In this document: piece after piece, positions 12,433 to 25,445 of the stretch
Position numbering within the stretch: position 1 is the first letter of the stretch
Layout of the letters: each line of letters begins with the position of its first letter
Translations under genes and position numbers: made by a program
The notes under the pieces: model-generated
Databases searched by the model: none
The model's input: only the letters and a program-made list of their open reading frames with translations
What the model was told of the DNA's origin: nothing
Assembly (NCBI GenBank): GCA_037975125.1
Contig: CM075853.1
Span: 23,325,399-23,389,398 of the forward strand
Source: Latrodectus hesperus
Taxonomy: Eukaryota; Arthropoda; Arachnida; Araneae; Theridiidae
Direction: 5' to 3'
Length of the DNA stretch: 64,000 nucleotides

Positions 12433-15400
12433 TATAGTAAAAAACGCAATTTTTCCTTAAAAAAGAAACTAATTAAAGACAGAAGAAATTCTCACTGCCT
12501 ATTTTAGACTATTTTTTACAGCAAATGTGTATTTACGCTTGAGAAATTAATGAAATATTAATAAAAATGGTGTAGATATAATTCTTATTTAAAATCGAAT
12601 GAAATTAATGTCAATTCAGTTGACATCTTTACTATTGACATTGATTGAAAATGATTTTAGATGTAACTATGTATCATAATCAAGCGAAGTTAAGGGCTGT
12701 TCAATTGTAATCCTGAATGTTGACATTAATTGAAAATGATGTATACGTAATTAGGTATGATAGTTAGGCGAAAATATTAATATTTTAATTTTGATACCTT
12801 TTTTCCAAACTTTCACACTACTTTTCACGAGAAACATTCTATCTTAGATATATGTATATTTGCGATCAAGATGGTGCACATTTACAGGGCTTACCGCTCG
12901 ACCTTTCCTTGACAAGAGGTGCGTATACTTTTACAAATAAAGCTATTGAGGTTCTTTGCTGAACTGAGGACATTGGTAGAAAAATTTAAAAATATCTAAA
13001 CTAAAAAAAAGGTTTTCAGAAAATTTTACTGCTAATTTCCATGATTTGTGCTAAAGTTGGTTTTGGAGTGCTAGAACTTGTAAAGCAAGTATTATGAGGC
13101 TTCTGTTGCAAAAAGTAGCACACCAATCAGAACAGCTTGATCAGCCATGTCAGTGAAACTAGTTAACAGCTATCAAATGTATGCAGAAACTAGAAGAAAA
13201 GTGAAAGTTAGTTTCGAATGTGAAAATTTCACAAATTTATTTATTTGTCACAATTTTCTCATTAGAGATTTTAAATAAAGGAAAAATACTGTACAAGCAT
13301 GTCATCCAATTGATTCTATTCTTTGGGAGGGAAGCGTATAGAAAAGCAAATGAGAACTGTGGTTTGGACATTCTAGAGGAGTGCCAATTTTGATGTTAAC
13401 TATCGAGAACATAATGTCACTATTAAAAGCGAGAAAGAGAGAGAGAGACATTAAATCACTGTTCAAAGATTATGCATTTAAATCCAAGGAATGGAAAGCT
13501 TGTAAATAGAAAAAACATAACAAAAAGGTTTTTTAAGCTTTTATACCCAATGAGAGAGATACGAAAAGCTAGAAAATGTATCCATATGCGTTGAACTTCA
13601 GGAATAAGGAAGAACAGTACATGTACAAAAGTACATTAATACAAAACGACGCCACAGAATGGTTTATTTGTGGACAATTGTAAGGAGTGTGAAAGTTGAA
13701 AATGTGACAATCTGAAATGCAAAAATATTTTGTTGAAATTTGGCGAAACAGCAACAATGTTAAAAAAAAATGACCATTACCAATTATAAGTTCTTCTTAT
13801 CCATAGAAATATAAATCTTGTTCCTTATAAAGAACTACCGGAACCGGTTGTAGATGTAACAGCAAAATTTTTTGTAAGCAAGATACAACTTCAATTGAAC
13901 CAAAAAGATAAGTCGAAAATGTCCTTTATCGGGAAACGTTTTAATTAATAAAATGACATCATGATAATACTAGGTTTTGTTTTCAAAAAAGGCCAAGAAG
14001 TTTACAAAAAAAATAACTAATTTTAAATTTAAGGAACACCCAGCGTATAACCTGATATAACTACCTAGGATTATCATTTATTTCGGTCGATATACAGGGC
14101 CTATTATCAGTTTCGATTTTGATTTCATTCAAAACCAAAACTGATTGCCGATAGAAACTGACTGCTTTTGATTTCATTCAAAATCGAATTCGGACCCATG
14201 TTGGCATCTGCCATTAAAGATCTTGTGAAGAAATGGGAATATTTCACAGTAATGGTTAAAGAATGGCACCCGAACCAAGGGAATGCCATTAAGGTTGGGA
14301 TTTTTACATCAACAATACCATGAATCCCTTCCAGAAAATCCTGATGAAAAAGAGAGAAAAGCAATTGACACTGAACAAGTCCTTTGACGTCCCATAAACA
14401 AAAAATGTAAAGGACTGAATAAAATACAAGACTACATGCATATATTATTCATTTAATAAACTTATTAAGAAATTATGTGTCCTTTTTTTAAATTTAATTT
14501 TTAGTGTCTCCAGATCGAATGAATCGATTTCACAAAAACATCTGTGGTAAGGGTAATGAAGTATTCGGATATAGTCTTGTAACACATTATGTTCGTTAAC
14601 CGATCACACACTTGTTTTCGTCTTTTATCAGGGAAAATAAAATTTTTTTATTCAAAATTAATAAATAATGAATATCTATTAAAATTTTAACATTCTAAGA
14701 AACATTTGTACTCATAATTTAAGTGTATAAAAAAACTCGTTTTTGAAAACAAATAACATCAGATTTTTTTAAAGTTTCATTTGTGAAGCCAATATCCAGT
14801 TTAGAAACAACAAAAGTAAAATTCCCATACATTATTTCTATCAAAGAAAGACAATTTTTATTACTCATATCATAAAGTAAGGGAAATGTTTTTCGTTATC
14901 TTTACAATTATTTTAATTTGCTTACAAAGTTAGTAAAATTGTATTAGTAAATCTCTCTCTCATAATATATTTAATTTTTTCATATATCTATTGATCTTAG
15001 AAAATAATTCATATTAATAAATATGATTAAAAATGAATTGGTTCCCATGTTTTTCAACAGATATAAATCACATCCTCTAATCTAAATACTTCAAATTTTA
15101 TTTATTGAACATCTTAATTAAAAATGTATTAAAGTAGATGTAGTATTATAAATTCTCAAAATTATTCACTTTAAGAGAAATGATTAAATAAATCTTATAC
15201 TGTTGCACTATAAATATTGCTTTTGAAATCAAAAACTCTCCTTGTAAATTCAAATAGTTTATTCAACAAATATCGTGTCTACATCTAGAAAGATCATTTT
15301 TACTTTTCCAACATCAGAATTTCTCTAGGTAAATACATTAGGCAGTTCGTTTGTTTTTCAAGTCAACAGAAAAAAGTACTTTACATCCAGCCCATGTTGA

Positions 15401-15688
15401 TAAGAACGTTTTCGCGAATTTGTATTTGCTTTGCTGACGAAGAAAAGATTACAGTTGAAAAATATAAAATTTCAAATACTTTTGAGTTCATAAGAATTTG
15501 AAAATTGAATGTCGAGTAATTTTAATGGAAGATGGGGAAATCAAAATGATTGTTTCTGTGTACATGAGTAATATATCGATTGCTATACATATTTTTTGTG
15601 TCAGTTATAAAGATGAAGGTATCAAAATTAAAGATTGATTGGACCTTTTTTGTTTGAGACAATTCTTTTAAAACTATTATATTAAAAA
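12433..15688. other. mostly unassigned AT-rich sequence
   Basis: No element ends or RNA genes were seen. Coding-like scraps without recognised motif occur near 13810-13930 (+) and 14125-14364 (79 codons on -; the + strand there is also partly open). These could be remnants of old elements. An octad of GA repeats lies near 13432-13450. Confidence 0.4.
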
Positions 15689-15953
15689 GGCACAACTACC
15701 ATACAATTCAGCATCCCAAATTCTGAATTTGGTGATTTTTTGGTGGATTTTCTTATTTATCTTGAAACATGTTTTTACAACCTGGTAATTACGTCACAGA
15801 GATGAAGACCTATTAGAATTACGTAGAAAATTCAATTTTGGTAACCCAAGTGTTTACGTTATCGCGAGACGTCATCATACATCATCTTGGCAACATTTCT
15901 TCTCCGCCAAAAAATTCAGAATTTGGCATGCTGGATTATATGGCAACTGTGCC
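15689..15953. mobile_element. MITE, GGCACAG family (copy 1)
   Basis: A 265-bp element with long inverted ends. The left end reads GGCACAACTACCATACAATT and the reverse complement of the right end reads GGCACAGTTGCCATATAATC. Both then run into CAGCATCCCAAATTCTGAAT / CAGCATGCCAAATTCTGAAT. It has no coding capacity. The interior includes TTACGTCA and GAGACGTCATC motifs shared with the copy at 61398-62374. The flanks ATTAAAAA and ATAAAAAT might be a worn 8-bp target duplication. Confidence 0.85.
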
Positions 15954-16537
15954 ATAAAAATATAAGAAATTTGATATAATGCAATGGGTAATTTATCATA
16001 TAAAAGCTATTTTAACAGACACTCATAAAACCTTGTCTTCCCGGACGACTTTTCATACATAGTTCGACAAATTCACGTATCGCCAGAGAAGAAAATTCAA
16101 AATTCTTCCGCCCAGCCGAAATGCTGACGAAAATGGTGACTTAATCTATTATTTGATATAGAGTTAGATCAAACCTGAAATAACCTTCATGAATTCGAAT
16201 AGAGGTTATCAAAATTAATAGTTTTCTATCGCTAAAAATATTTTCTTTTCAGAGGGAAACCGAAAGTATTAAAAAAAGTCACGTTGTTGATCATTCAGCA
16301 ACATGTTAGGCATAAAAAATATAAGGAGAAAATGTTACCTTGTCTAATGATTTGAAGACCAAGACTTATTTATATTTATTGCAAATAAAAACTCTTACAA
16401 AATTATTGAATTTTTTTTAAAAAAAAATTTGGAAGTTCATTTACAAATTTACTTTAAAAAATGAAATTTGTATGATGACTCTGTCCTACGTTGTTGCTAT
16501 AAAATTCCCAAACATATTTTATGGTGGAACCCAAATA
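15954..16537. other. AT-rich sequence, nothing recognised
   Basis: No supported feature was found between the MITE and the Tc1-like element. Confidence 0.45.
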
Positions 16538-16799
16538 CATTTGCAAGAAAAGTCTGCGTACAAACGCACAGTAAACATTCTACAGAGAATAAAAGTACAT
16601 TATAGTGCCAAGATTAATTCAATTTTTATATAATGCTTTTCTGTTAAATTCCTAAAATAACAATTTCAGAAAGATAACACACATTGTTTCAAAGTAATAA
16701 TAACAATAATTAAAAATTACACAAAAAATCTGTCATAAAAAGTTTGCGTACATATGAGAAAAGTCTCTCAAAAATTTGCTTCCATGGACTATCAATAAA

Positions 16800-17875
16800 A
16801 CTTTGATAATGTCTGGTTGGAAAACCTTTATGTCTAAGAACCTCTATCGCTTAAGCATAAGTTTGGCGGTTTCTGCAGATGAAATATTCCATTCCATCAT
16901 AATTACTCCTTTTAGAATATCTTTCAATATTTTGTTATTTTGACGAATGTTACGTTCCAATAAGTCTCATAAATGTTCGCTGGGGGTTAAATCTGGTAAT
17001 TGTGGAGGAGCATGCAACTGATATTTGATATTGTACAACAGCAGAGCTATGCTTTGTGTGTTTTGGATCATTGTCTTGTTGAAACCAAAAGTCATCGCCA
17101 AGGTTCAAATTTTGAGCACTCTGCTTCAAATTTTCTTTTAATATATTTAGATATCCCAAATAATCTAATGTGGAGTCTATAAAAGTTAATCGATCAACTC
17201 CACTTGCTGCCATGCACCCCAAATCATTAAGCCACCTCCACCGTGTTTTACTGTAGACGCAAAATTTTTTCAAAAGCCGACCTTGTTTTCTCCGCACAAT
17301 TTACGCCCTTTTATGCCAAAGATACAAAACTTGCTTTCATCAGAGAATATTACTTTTTCAAAAATTCAGTAATTTTATTAATATACTTAATGGCAAAATT
17401 TAAACGGTTTTGCTTATTATAAGTTTAAACACATGACTTTCTACGAGCTACACGGCCGTAATAGCTAGATCTTTTCAGAAGTTTTTGTGAAGTATCTTCA
17501 AGAAGAGATTTTTTAAAATTTTCTCTAATATCAAGTGCTTGAGATACAGTAATCATGGGATTTAAGCATAAGAATTTTAGGATGCATATCACATTTCTCA
17601 CAAAGTCAGCTTAGATGGTCAGTTACTCCGAGGCTTTAAGATAACAGATTTCGATAACTTTTAATTATTGATTACTCTTTAGATAGAAGAATGAGTTCTT
17701 CTATCCAAAGTATCCAATTATGTAGCAATTGGATAAATAGTTATATAATTGGATAATAATATATAACTATTTATTCAATTGCGTGAAGAGTTTTACCTTC
17801 ATCCCTTTGTCTTAAGCTGATTTTCTTTTAGTCGGGAATTATCTTTTTTCCTTTAGAATCCATTTTAAGTCTACT
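16800..17875 (-). pseudogene. Tc1-like transposase pseudogene
   Basis: On the minus strand the product starts at about 17875 with MDSKGKKI, followed after a stop by KKISLRQRDEGKTLHAI, the usual N-terminal DNA-binding start of Tc1-like transposases. The best conserved block (16950-17297) contains WLNDLGCMAASGVDRLTFID, YLNILKENLKQSA, and FWFQQDNDPKHT with the second catalytic Asp. Downstream the frame shifts through the position where the SPDLNPIE-type Glu motif would lie. Stops, frameshifts and a small palindromic insertion near 17726-17781 show it is dead. Confidence 0.88.
17726..17781. repeat. near-perfect palindrome inside the transposase pseudogene
   Basis: Arms of 22 bp (17726-17747 and 17760-17781) match as inverted repeats with one mismatch, around a 12-base spacer. 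They interrupt the N-terminal part of the Tc1-like transposase, so they arose by insertion or local duplication after the element arrived. Confidence 0.8.
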
Positions 17876-18271
17876 TGTTTGCAAGTACTAATGTATCCTA
17901 TCAACAAAACAATGTTTTTTGTTCTATTTGTTGTATTGCCACCAGAGTTAAAATGAATCAGTAGAAAAAAATAAATGCTAATAATATTTAATTTCATACA
18001 AACTCACGGAGGCTAAAAAATTAAGATTAATTTGCAAATATCTTTGTAATTTGTACCTGTACGCAAACTTTTTCTGGTAACTTTTCACTTAATTTTTAAT
18101 TACTATTATTATTACGTTTAAATAATGTATGTTACCTTTCTGAAATTGTTACTCACATTTAAGGAATTGTTAAAGAAAAGCCTTATATAAAGAATAGAAT
18201 TAATATTGACACTATAATGTACATTTAGAGTGTTTACTGTGCGTTTGTAAGCAGACGTTTTCTGGTAAACG

Positions 18272-18865
18272 TATATCTAATTACAATTCTTGCAGACAAT
18301 TATTTAAAAATATACAACTGTAAACTTAGAAATGTCGCAACATGGTGGGACAGGAATTCGTAAAAGATCTGAAGACAATTTACATCATGAGTCCTGCAAA
18401 GCAATCATCATCCATAAATTTATATCAGTGCCAAATGTTGGAGATCTTACATGAACGGTACGTATCCCAGTTATGTTCAATAATGTTCATATTTGGGGAT
18501 ATAATTGGCAAGTGAAAGTATCTAAAATTTGCACAGTGATCCTGGAGACAGTAGTAATTCTTGATATTTCAAGTATATTGTATAGTTCTACTAGAATTGT
18601 CCAAATCTATCTGTATGCACGATCAACAAATGGATGTAGATAATCAAAAAAGATGCTTACGTAACTGTTTTTTATACGATTCGTGGCCAGACATATCAAA
18701 TTTCCCATATTATGCAAGCTGCACACTTCTCATACAGCCAAAGAGGTTTCGCTAGCATAAATATTAGGTTGTTAACATAAAGGTCCATAGATTCATGGGA
18801 TTTTCTTTATACCCTCATACGTCCATCCAAACAATTGGTTAGAAACGATGCTCGTTAAAGCAGGC
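18272..18865. other. unassigned sequence
   Basis: A 64-codon frame at 18561-18755 has no recognised motif. No repeat ends were found. Confidence 0.4.
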
Positions 18866-18869
18866 AACG

Positions 18870-19480
18870 TGTTTCCAGTCATCGGCAATTCATTGGCGAT
18901 ATTGAGTGTCCCAAACGAGATGTAAAGCTTTGTCCCAAGAATGTAACAATCACTTGATTGTCAATAATAAGATCACCTTTCAGTGGGTTCCATCGCATAT
19001 GGATGTGTACGGTAATGAAATTGCTTATGGTCTGACAAGAGAGGACAGCCGCGTAAGGATACTGCTCATGGTGGCTGCCTGACTTTTTCAGAGATTACCG
19101 TCCGGGTCCGGCAAGATATCTGTTCTTCTTGGAGGAGAGAACATGTACATGGATGGTATCTGAATTCTTCTGCTGCTGTTCTGACTGAAGTTTGCAACAC
19201 AGTGCGATCAGACAACTCTCACGAGATTTCGAAGTGGTCACACTCGTGTACAACGTCATGTGACGGGCCACAAAATTTATCCTCCTGTTTTTAAAATGCA
19301 ATGCAACTCAAGCTGCTCCTACCCACATTTTAGCCTGTATTGGTTTAAATAAAGACCATGTATTCTCGAGCCCTGAGGCTATGCTTCATTGTTTGACGGC
19401 GCTCGGGCTCATTGAGCTGTTTCGATGCTTCTGTCAACCAGGAGGGATAAGTCACACACACCCATATAACAAGTGCAATA
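18870..19480 (+). pseudogene. LINE ORF2 fragment: RNase H end plus C-terminal domain
   Basis: Around 18970 the translation reads ITFQWVPSHMDVYGNEIAYG, the conserved end of the LINE-type RNase H domain (normally ...GNE.AD.LA), with the catalytic Asp position changed to Tyr. In shifted frames there follow LTFSEITVRVRQDICSSW, a Trp/Ser-rich linker, and CNATQAAPTHILACIGLN plus a SSPEAMLHCLTALGLIEL terminus. That end parallels the HLLDCMGLSREDL...FLTVNELVDL terminus of the (CAA)n LINEs. Several frameshifts are present, so it is an old 5'-truncated copy. The 3' tail is not clear. Confidence 0.75.
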
Positions 19481-19919
19481 TGGTGTGGGAGAGCCCTGGT
19501 CTGTACTTTTGGTTAGCAGGTATTGCTGCCTCATCACAATCCTAATCTATTAATTTCAATAGATATATACAAAGATTGTGCTACGTCTGTGATTCCCAGC
19601 CCAGAATTGGAGTCACATCATGGCTCATTTACTGTGGTAATATCGCAAATATATACAGTACTTTTAATTTTAAATGCTTATGCAATAAAAGTTTAGGATT
19701 TAGAAATAGAAGCCTTCATAGTAAGGGTATACATCATTTTAAAGCAAAAAAACAATATGTATGGTAAAATTTTAAAAAATAAATAAGAATTAATATAAGA
19801 AAAATACTTACAGTCTATCGTTAAGAGTCTCATTGTTTATCAGTTATAAATATTAGTATGATTAGAGTTACTTTCTTCATCTATTGAGTTATTTAATATT
19901 GAAGAATCAGAAATAATGT

Positions 19920-21165
19920 CCAGTCAGAGTACTTGTACTTTACTGTGGAGGCAGGGTGTCAAATCTTCCTTGTGTGGGGCTCTTCTAGACAGTACCGGAT
20001 GTAAGAAGTATCTTCAAGATTATCTGGATTATTCAAATGAAACTAATATGTATGAGGGCATTGGAATAGGTAGTGAGGGGCTTTTCAGGTAAGTTACATA
20101 TGCAAGAGTTGGTTAATGTTTTCCCAATTTTTTGATATCGTGTAAAGGGGTTGTGCTCAGTGATAAAGAAATATAAATAAGATAAAGAGTAACAATTAGA
20201 AAAATAATTGCGGAGATGAAACTGATGAAAAATAGCTGTCTGACGAATAAAGAATTGCACCATTTTAATTACCAGCTATTTTGGATGAAATTTCTGATTT
20301 TCTTTTAAGGTAGGATCTTGGATGTGGTATGTTTATTGCCTTGGATGATGTTATTGCCGTTTTAGAAGTGTATCAGCTGATTCATTACTTGTTATACCAC
20401 TGTGATTCCTAAGCTAATTGAGAGTGAAAGATTCGGAGTCTCTCTGATTTAATTTTTGGATATCGTTAATAAGTTGTTCACTATGATTAGTAATAAATGT
20501 AGCTAAAAGTGATGCTTGTATGTGTGGGTAATGTTTTGGATGATATTTGACGGATTCGAGGATTGCGATCATCTCAGCTTAGAATACCGAATTATTTTAA
20601 TGGAGTTTGTATACATTGACTTTCTATTAATTTTTGATTTCGTTAGAAAAATATAAAAGCTGCGCCAATTTTCATAGTCATATTGATTCGTCTGAGTAGT
20701 TATTTAAATCTATATTTTCTTGATTCCCTTGATTGCTATTACTTAAAAGAGTTATTATATTATAAATTAGAAATTTGCTATATGTTTAATAGTAGGGTGA
20801 ATTTAATCTTTTGAATTTGAGATTTCTATTAAAGAGGAGTAGAAAGCTTCGTTGTTCATTTCGGGGTCTTTTTCAGTAATAACAGTGTGAATGTCTTTGC
20901 TATTGTTTCCAGGACTCTTGGTAATGAACGTCTCCCAGCTAATACAGAAATAGCATTATTGGATGTGGTTTTGTAGCATTTTGTGATTAATAATATGAAT
21001 GGTCGTGGTAGATTGTTAAGTGTTTTAATTTTTCTTTGCATCATTGAGAAGGACCAAAATGAACCACCTGTTACAATCAGAGAGTCATCTGCAAAGGCTT
21101 TAACCATATAGTATATAAATTCCAAACCACAACAACCAATCGCACTCGAAGTGAGATTCAATTCT
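19920..21165 (-). pseudogene. decayed LINE: reverse transcriptase palm and RNase H remnants
   Basis: On the minus strand, 21161-20856 encodes VKAFADDSLIVTGG, which contains the (F/Y)ADD catalytic motif of reverse transcriptase. It is followed by LNNLPRPFILLITKCYKTTSNNAISVLAG, typical of the post-palm region of RNase H-bearing LINEs. At lower coordinates, in several frames, there are FAEMIAILESVKYHPKHYPH-like and GITSNESADTLL-like (RNase H end) sequences and a cysteine-containing scrap near 19930. The order RT, RNase H, C-terminal end fits a LINE of the I/R1 groups. Many stops make it an old copy. Confidence 0.72.
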
Positions 21166-21489
21166 TAGAGTCAAAATTAGAAAGTTATAAATAGCTATGA
21201 ATAGAACACAGTTGGTCGTCATCAGATCAAGCACCAACTTTCAAATTCGAAATTTTTGAGCATTGAGGAGAAGCTATTTATACTTGATATTCTAATAAAA
21301 ATGAAACAAAAATGGTTAATGTAGCTAAATCTAGCATCACTTTAAATTCGTGCATATATATTTTTAATTTCTGCATTAAATGTTTTACTTCTCATAATTT
21401 ACACCAGCTTCTTCTTAAAGAGATATTTAAGATATATCTGATATTCAAAGCAAATTCCCATTATCCTTTCAACCATTATTATTAAAGGA

Positions 21490-21690
21490 AAACAGTGTGG
21501 TATTAGCCTGGTAGAGAAAATTATTCTCTTCTTTGGATGCTAGTGAGTTCGATACCGGAACCAATGAAACTTCGTGGTGCTGAGACGCCCTATGCATGTT
21601 AAAAACTACATAGAAATGTATGGTATGTAAAGAGGAGATTCCCAGCTCAGGTGTCAACCTGTACACTTGACCATTGCCAGTGGCATTGGT
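21490..21690 (+). mobile_element. tRNA-derived SINE (family 5, copy a)
   Basis: An A-box-like TAGCCTGGTAGAG (about 21504) and a B-box-like GAGTTCGATACCGG (about 21544) lie about 40 bp apart. The downstream GGAGATTCCCAGCTCAGGTG...ACTTGACCAT segment aligns with GGGGAGTGCCAGCTCTGGTG...ACTTGATCGT at about 61215-61275, giving a second copy in the window. Confidence 0.62.
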
Positions 21691-22824
21691 TTTGATTTGT
21701 AGAAACAGAAAGCTCGAAATGTATCATTGTTATCTGTTTTGTTTATTATTTATGTTTTAATAGATAACACTCTTTGCACGTATAAAATAGTTTTGATATT
21801 TTTGTTACCGATGCAGAGCTTCGAGGCTTGAATTCAGAATGTAAGTTATCACTGTTATAATCAGTTACTATAATAACATTGATTGCATAAAATTTATGCA
21901 TGTTTTATTCTTTGAATTTCATTAATAGTTTACTGTGATATGATGAATGAATGTAAATACACATTGTTACTAAAATAAACAATTCTAATATACTTTTTAG
22001 AAGATAGTTACTCAATGATATAATCCATCTGAGTTTATGGTAAAATAATTCACCATTAATAGACAGTGGGAAATTCTTTTACTTTCAAAAATGAAAGCAT
22101 AAACTGTCTTCAGATGCAGTATTCTGCAATTAGAAAGCTTGCTTTTCTTGAAAAAGTATTACATTTTTAGCTGTGTATTTCTGATGATGAAGTTTCTTGA
22201 AATGATGAATATTACCATATGTTTGGAAACATTGTAAAGGAAATATAATAGTTAGATCGCTTCCAAATTTCAGCATCTCACAAAAGAAGAAACAGTAAGC
22301 TGTGAAATAATGTATTCTTTAAAAATCTTTTCTTAAATTCAGAATAAAGCTTATTCTCTAATGGTTTTATGGATTTCTTTTGAGGGTTCAAGCTTTTATG
22401 GAAATCATGGGTTCATGTTGATAAGAGAGACTACATGGGATCTAGGTACCAAATCTGCCCATATATTTAATCATTATCCATCATTCGTGAAGTGGTTTTT
22501 AAAATTGCATAGAGATATGCAGTCTTAAAGTTTTTCAATGTCTGTTTTAAAACTGAGTTCACATGTATGAAAAATGCTTGCCAATAAACTTGGATATAAT
22601 GACTACAGCTTTAATCAGTTATCTTGTTTTAGTATAATTTGCCTATCAGATTTTATACATCATCGCTTTTGCGAAACAATACAAATATTCCTCAAATCAG
22701 CACATATCAAGCAGTTGATTATATAATAGTTATTAGTGTTATCGCAAACAATTTTGAGCCCAACCTAATAAGAGCCCCTCGGGAATAACGCTAAGAAATC
22801 AGACTATTAAACAATATACTTGAA
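21691..22824. other. AT-rich sequence, nothing recognised
   Basis: No open frame, repeat end or RNA gene was found. The last about 80 bases may hold shifted-frame scraps of the following LINE. Confidence 0.45.
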
Positions 22825-24055
22825 AAAGGAGGAGGAATAAGAGCCACTCGTATCATCTTAGGACTCAGAAATAGCTGCCCACGTGCTATTGCTTTATACG
22901 AGGCTAATTTACAACCATTGCACATTAGAAGAAGAGCTAACTTAGTTAAATATTTTAACAAAATCTATAGCTACGGCCCGCATCATCGTACCTCCTTGTA
23001 TTTACACAATTGGCACAATAATCAAAGATTAAAGAAATTAACCTCCTTTAGCCTGGTAGAATCTCAAAACCTATTTTCAAATAATGTTGAACCTCAATCT
23101 TTAAGATCTTGTTTTGATCTCTCAGAGGTAATGCCAAGAATCATCTATCACTTTGATCTGAATTCCACTGCAAATAAGCAAACTCACATCGGAGATCATA
23201 TTAGACAATTAGCACTAGAAATTATTAATTGCATTCCCTGCGATGCAGTGCAAATGTATACCGATGGTAATCGTATAAAAGACCGTACTGGGAGTGGAGT
23301 CTATATTAGAACCACTCAGTCTGAAATTTTGCTAAAGTAACGTAACCCTGACACTTGTTCAGTCTTCAGAAGTTAGTTGATAGTGACTAAGGTGGGACTT
23401 GCTGCTATCCTTTCCAGCAACTGTGATTTTGGAGACCTTTGGATTTTGTCAGACAGCCGCAGTGCACTGCAAAACCTCAGTGACTGCTCCTCTATAAAGG
23501 ATGAAACAAGTTTACCTATTCTGCTGAAATTGAAAATGATCTCCCAAGATCATGTTGTACATCTCCAATGGATTCTATCCCATGTAAATATTAGTGGCAA
23601 CGAGACCGCAGATCCACTGGACAAAGAGAGCAGTGAGGAAGATACGGCCAGTGGTTCATCACTTACATATCAGGAACTTTACTCTAATGAAAAATCTAGT
23701 TCTCATAATCTGGCAAATTCCACCAACACACCCATGGTACGCTGGAACATCTCCTGAAACTCTTCTGGAAACAAAATGTGCCTGAAAATCTCAGACTGCC
23801 TTGGCCAGATTCTCAAGTGGACATCTAAAATGTTTATCGTTTGAAAGTGGTACAAAAATGTATCCCACTTGTAAAAAAGGCTGTGACCATCCAGCCTCAT
23901 CGAAACATATTTTGGATTGCGTCGGACTTTCCCGGGAGGATTTATCCTCAAATCCCCTGCTAGTCACTGACTTTCTAACTGTCAATAATTTAATGGAGTT
24001 GATCTGATAAATGTCAGATCTTTAAAGAGGATAAGCCAACAAGAACAGCAACAAT
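22825..24055 (+). pseudogene. (CAA)n LINE ORF2 3' part (post-RT, RNase H, C-terminal domain)
   Basis: The sequence reads RATRIILGLRNSCPRAIALY, then RRRANLVKYFNKIYSYG (the segment between RT and RNase H), then the RNase H domain: MYTDGN with the first Asp (about 23255), DSRSALQNL (about 23450) and QWILSHVNISGNETAD (about 23570). The end is CKKGCDHPASSKHILDC and GLSREDLSSNPLLVTDFLTV (23858-24006). A stop at 23338-23340 and frameshifts near 23350 and 23755 break it. After the final stop comes AGGATAAGCCAACAAGAACAGCAACAA, a worn (CAA)n end. It is the same lineage as the copies at 31.0-34.0, 49.5 and 52.1 kb but older. Confidence 0.86.
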
Positions 24056-25445
24056 TTGAAAAAGGATGTAAAATCTAAGATGTGCATGCTAATTACAAGG
24101 CATTAGTGCTAAGAAAGAAAGATTGTTTTGACTCGTTTGAAGGCAATAATATCAAGTTCATTCTCCATCTATAATTGATTGATTTTTTCAAATAAAACAC
24201 ATGATTAAGAATCTTTTCTTGTGGTTGTTTTCTTTTGTTACGATATCCTAACTTGATTCCTGCGGCATTAATTCGACTTGGCGCAAAATTTGCAACGGCG
24301 ACGCTAATATGTAAGGCCAAATTAAAGGTACTTACATATTTAGAATTTTTTCTTTTTTTAAATGAATAAAATAAATGCTTTCAGATAGATGATTAATAGC
24401 CACGCTAATCCAGTTCGTAATTACAAGTCAAAGGTAAAACGTTAATGAGCAAAATATGAACTATTTTTTCCAATGTCTGGGAGATAATATATTATAAGCA
24501 TTTTTTATTCGTTAGCTGATTCCAATAATTAAATAAAAAGAAATACAATGTTAAAAAGTATTTTTTTTTTTGAGATCAAATATTCTGTTGGTGGAGTGAG
24601 GTGTAAACAGGAGATTTTCAACCCACCCGATCTTATATCTTTTAGTTCCAATTATCTTGATTGGTTATGTTTAGCCTCTTATGTTGGCAAAAATAAGCAA
24701 TCAGAATTAAACCGTAATAAAAATGTAAAATCAACATTATAAATGATCTAATACTTTGTTAATATAAATGTTGTGTACTATTATACTTTAGTAAAAAAAG
24801 TATATTACATAACATTTATAAAGTAAAATGGTAAATGTAATCTGACATTTATGCCAAGCTATTTTTCTCAATTTCAGTTTTTTGTATCAGTTTATGAGAT
24901 ATAATGTCATTCCTCTGATGAAATGTGGAACAGACAAATGGTAATATAAAGATTTCCTGTTTAACCGACCTTGTTTATTTAATATAATTCGAATTTAAGA
25001 AGTGTTTAGAATTATTAAGCAATTTCCCTCTTGGTTTGGTAGAAAAATTTATTGAAAATAAATTTTAATAAAAAGAGTAAATAAGCAACATTATAAATGC
25101 ATGTTTATAGCTAAAAAAGCCTTTGCATATTAAAGTGATTAGTGTAATTTGACCTTGATATAACCTTGCATCATTTTAAACATGTCTAATTACGTCAATT
25201 TTCAAGGATCTTAAGTCCTCATAATATGAAATTGTATATATATATACATAAAAAAGCAAGGTATTAGAAGTATCACAAGAGCGAAAGTTGAAAGATACAA
25301 GAATAGATATAAAATTGAAAAGTACAAGAGATAAAACACTTATGTTTAGTACAATACCTTTTCAATGTATTTTAAATGTATTATTCTCCATCTAGTATTT
25401 GATTATTAATTTTATGAAAATGTGCTATTAATTATATATATTTAT
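24056..25445. other. AT-rich sequence, nothing recognised
   Basis: Short frames at 24093-24320 (-) and 24548-24742 (+) lack motifs. No repeat termini were seen. Confidence 0.5.

Larger units (their letters stand above)
16538..18271 (-). mobile_element. Tc1-like transposon with long terminal inverted repeats
   Basis: The element is 1734 bp and flanked by TA on both sides (16536-16537 and 18272-18273). The inverted repeats are about 220 bp each (16538-16756 and 18054-18271). Each arm holds two copies of a GTYTGCGTAC-type motif (outer AAAGTCTGCGTAC near 16549 and inner AAAGTTTGCGTAC near 16738; mirrored on the right, where the outer one reads GTCTGCTTAC). This is the IR/DR arrangement known from several Tc1-like transposons with long ends, where the repeats bind transposase. 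The transposase gene lies on the minus strand and is broken. Confidence 0.9.
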
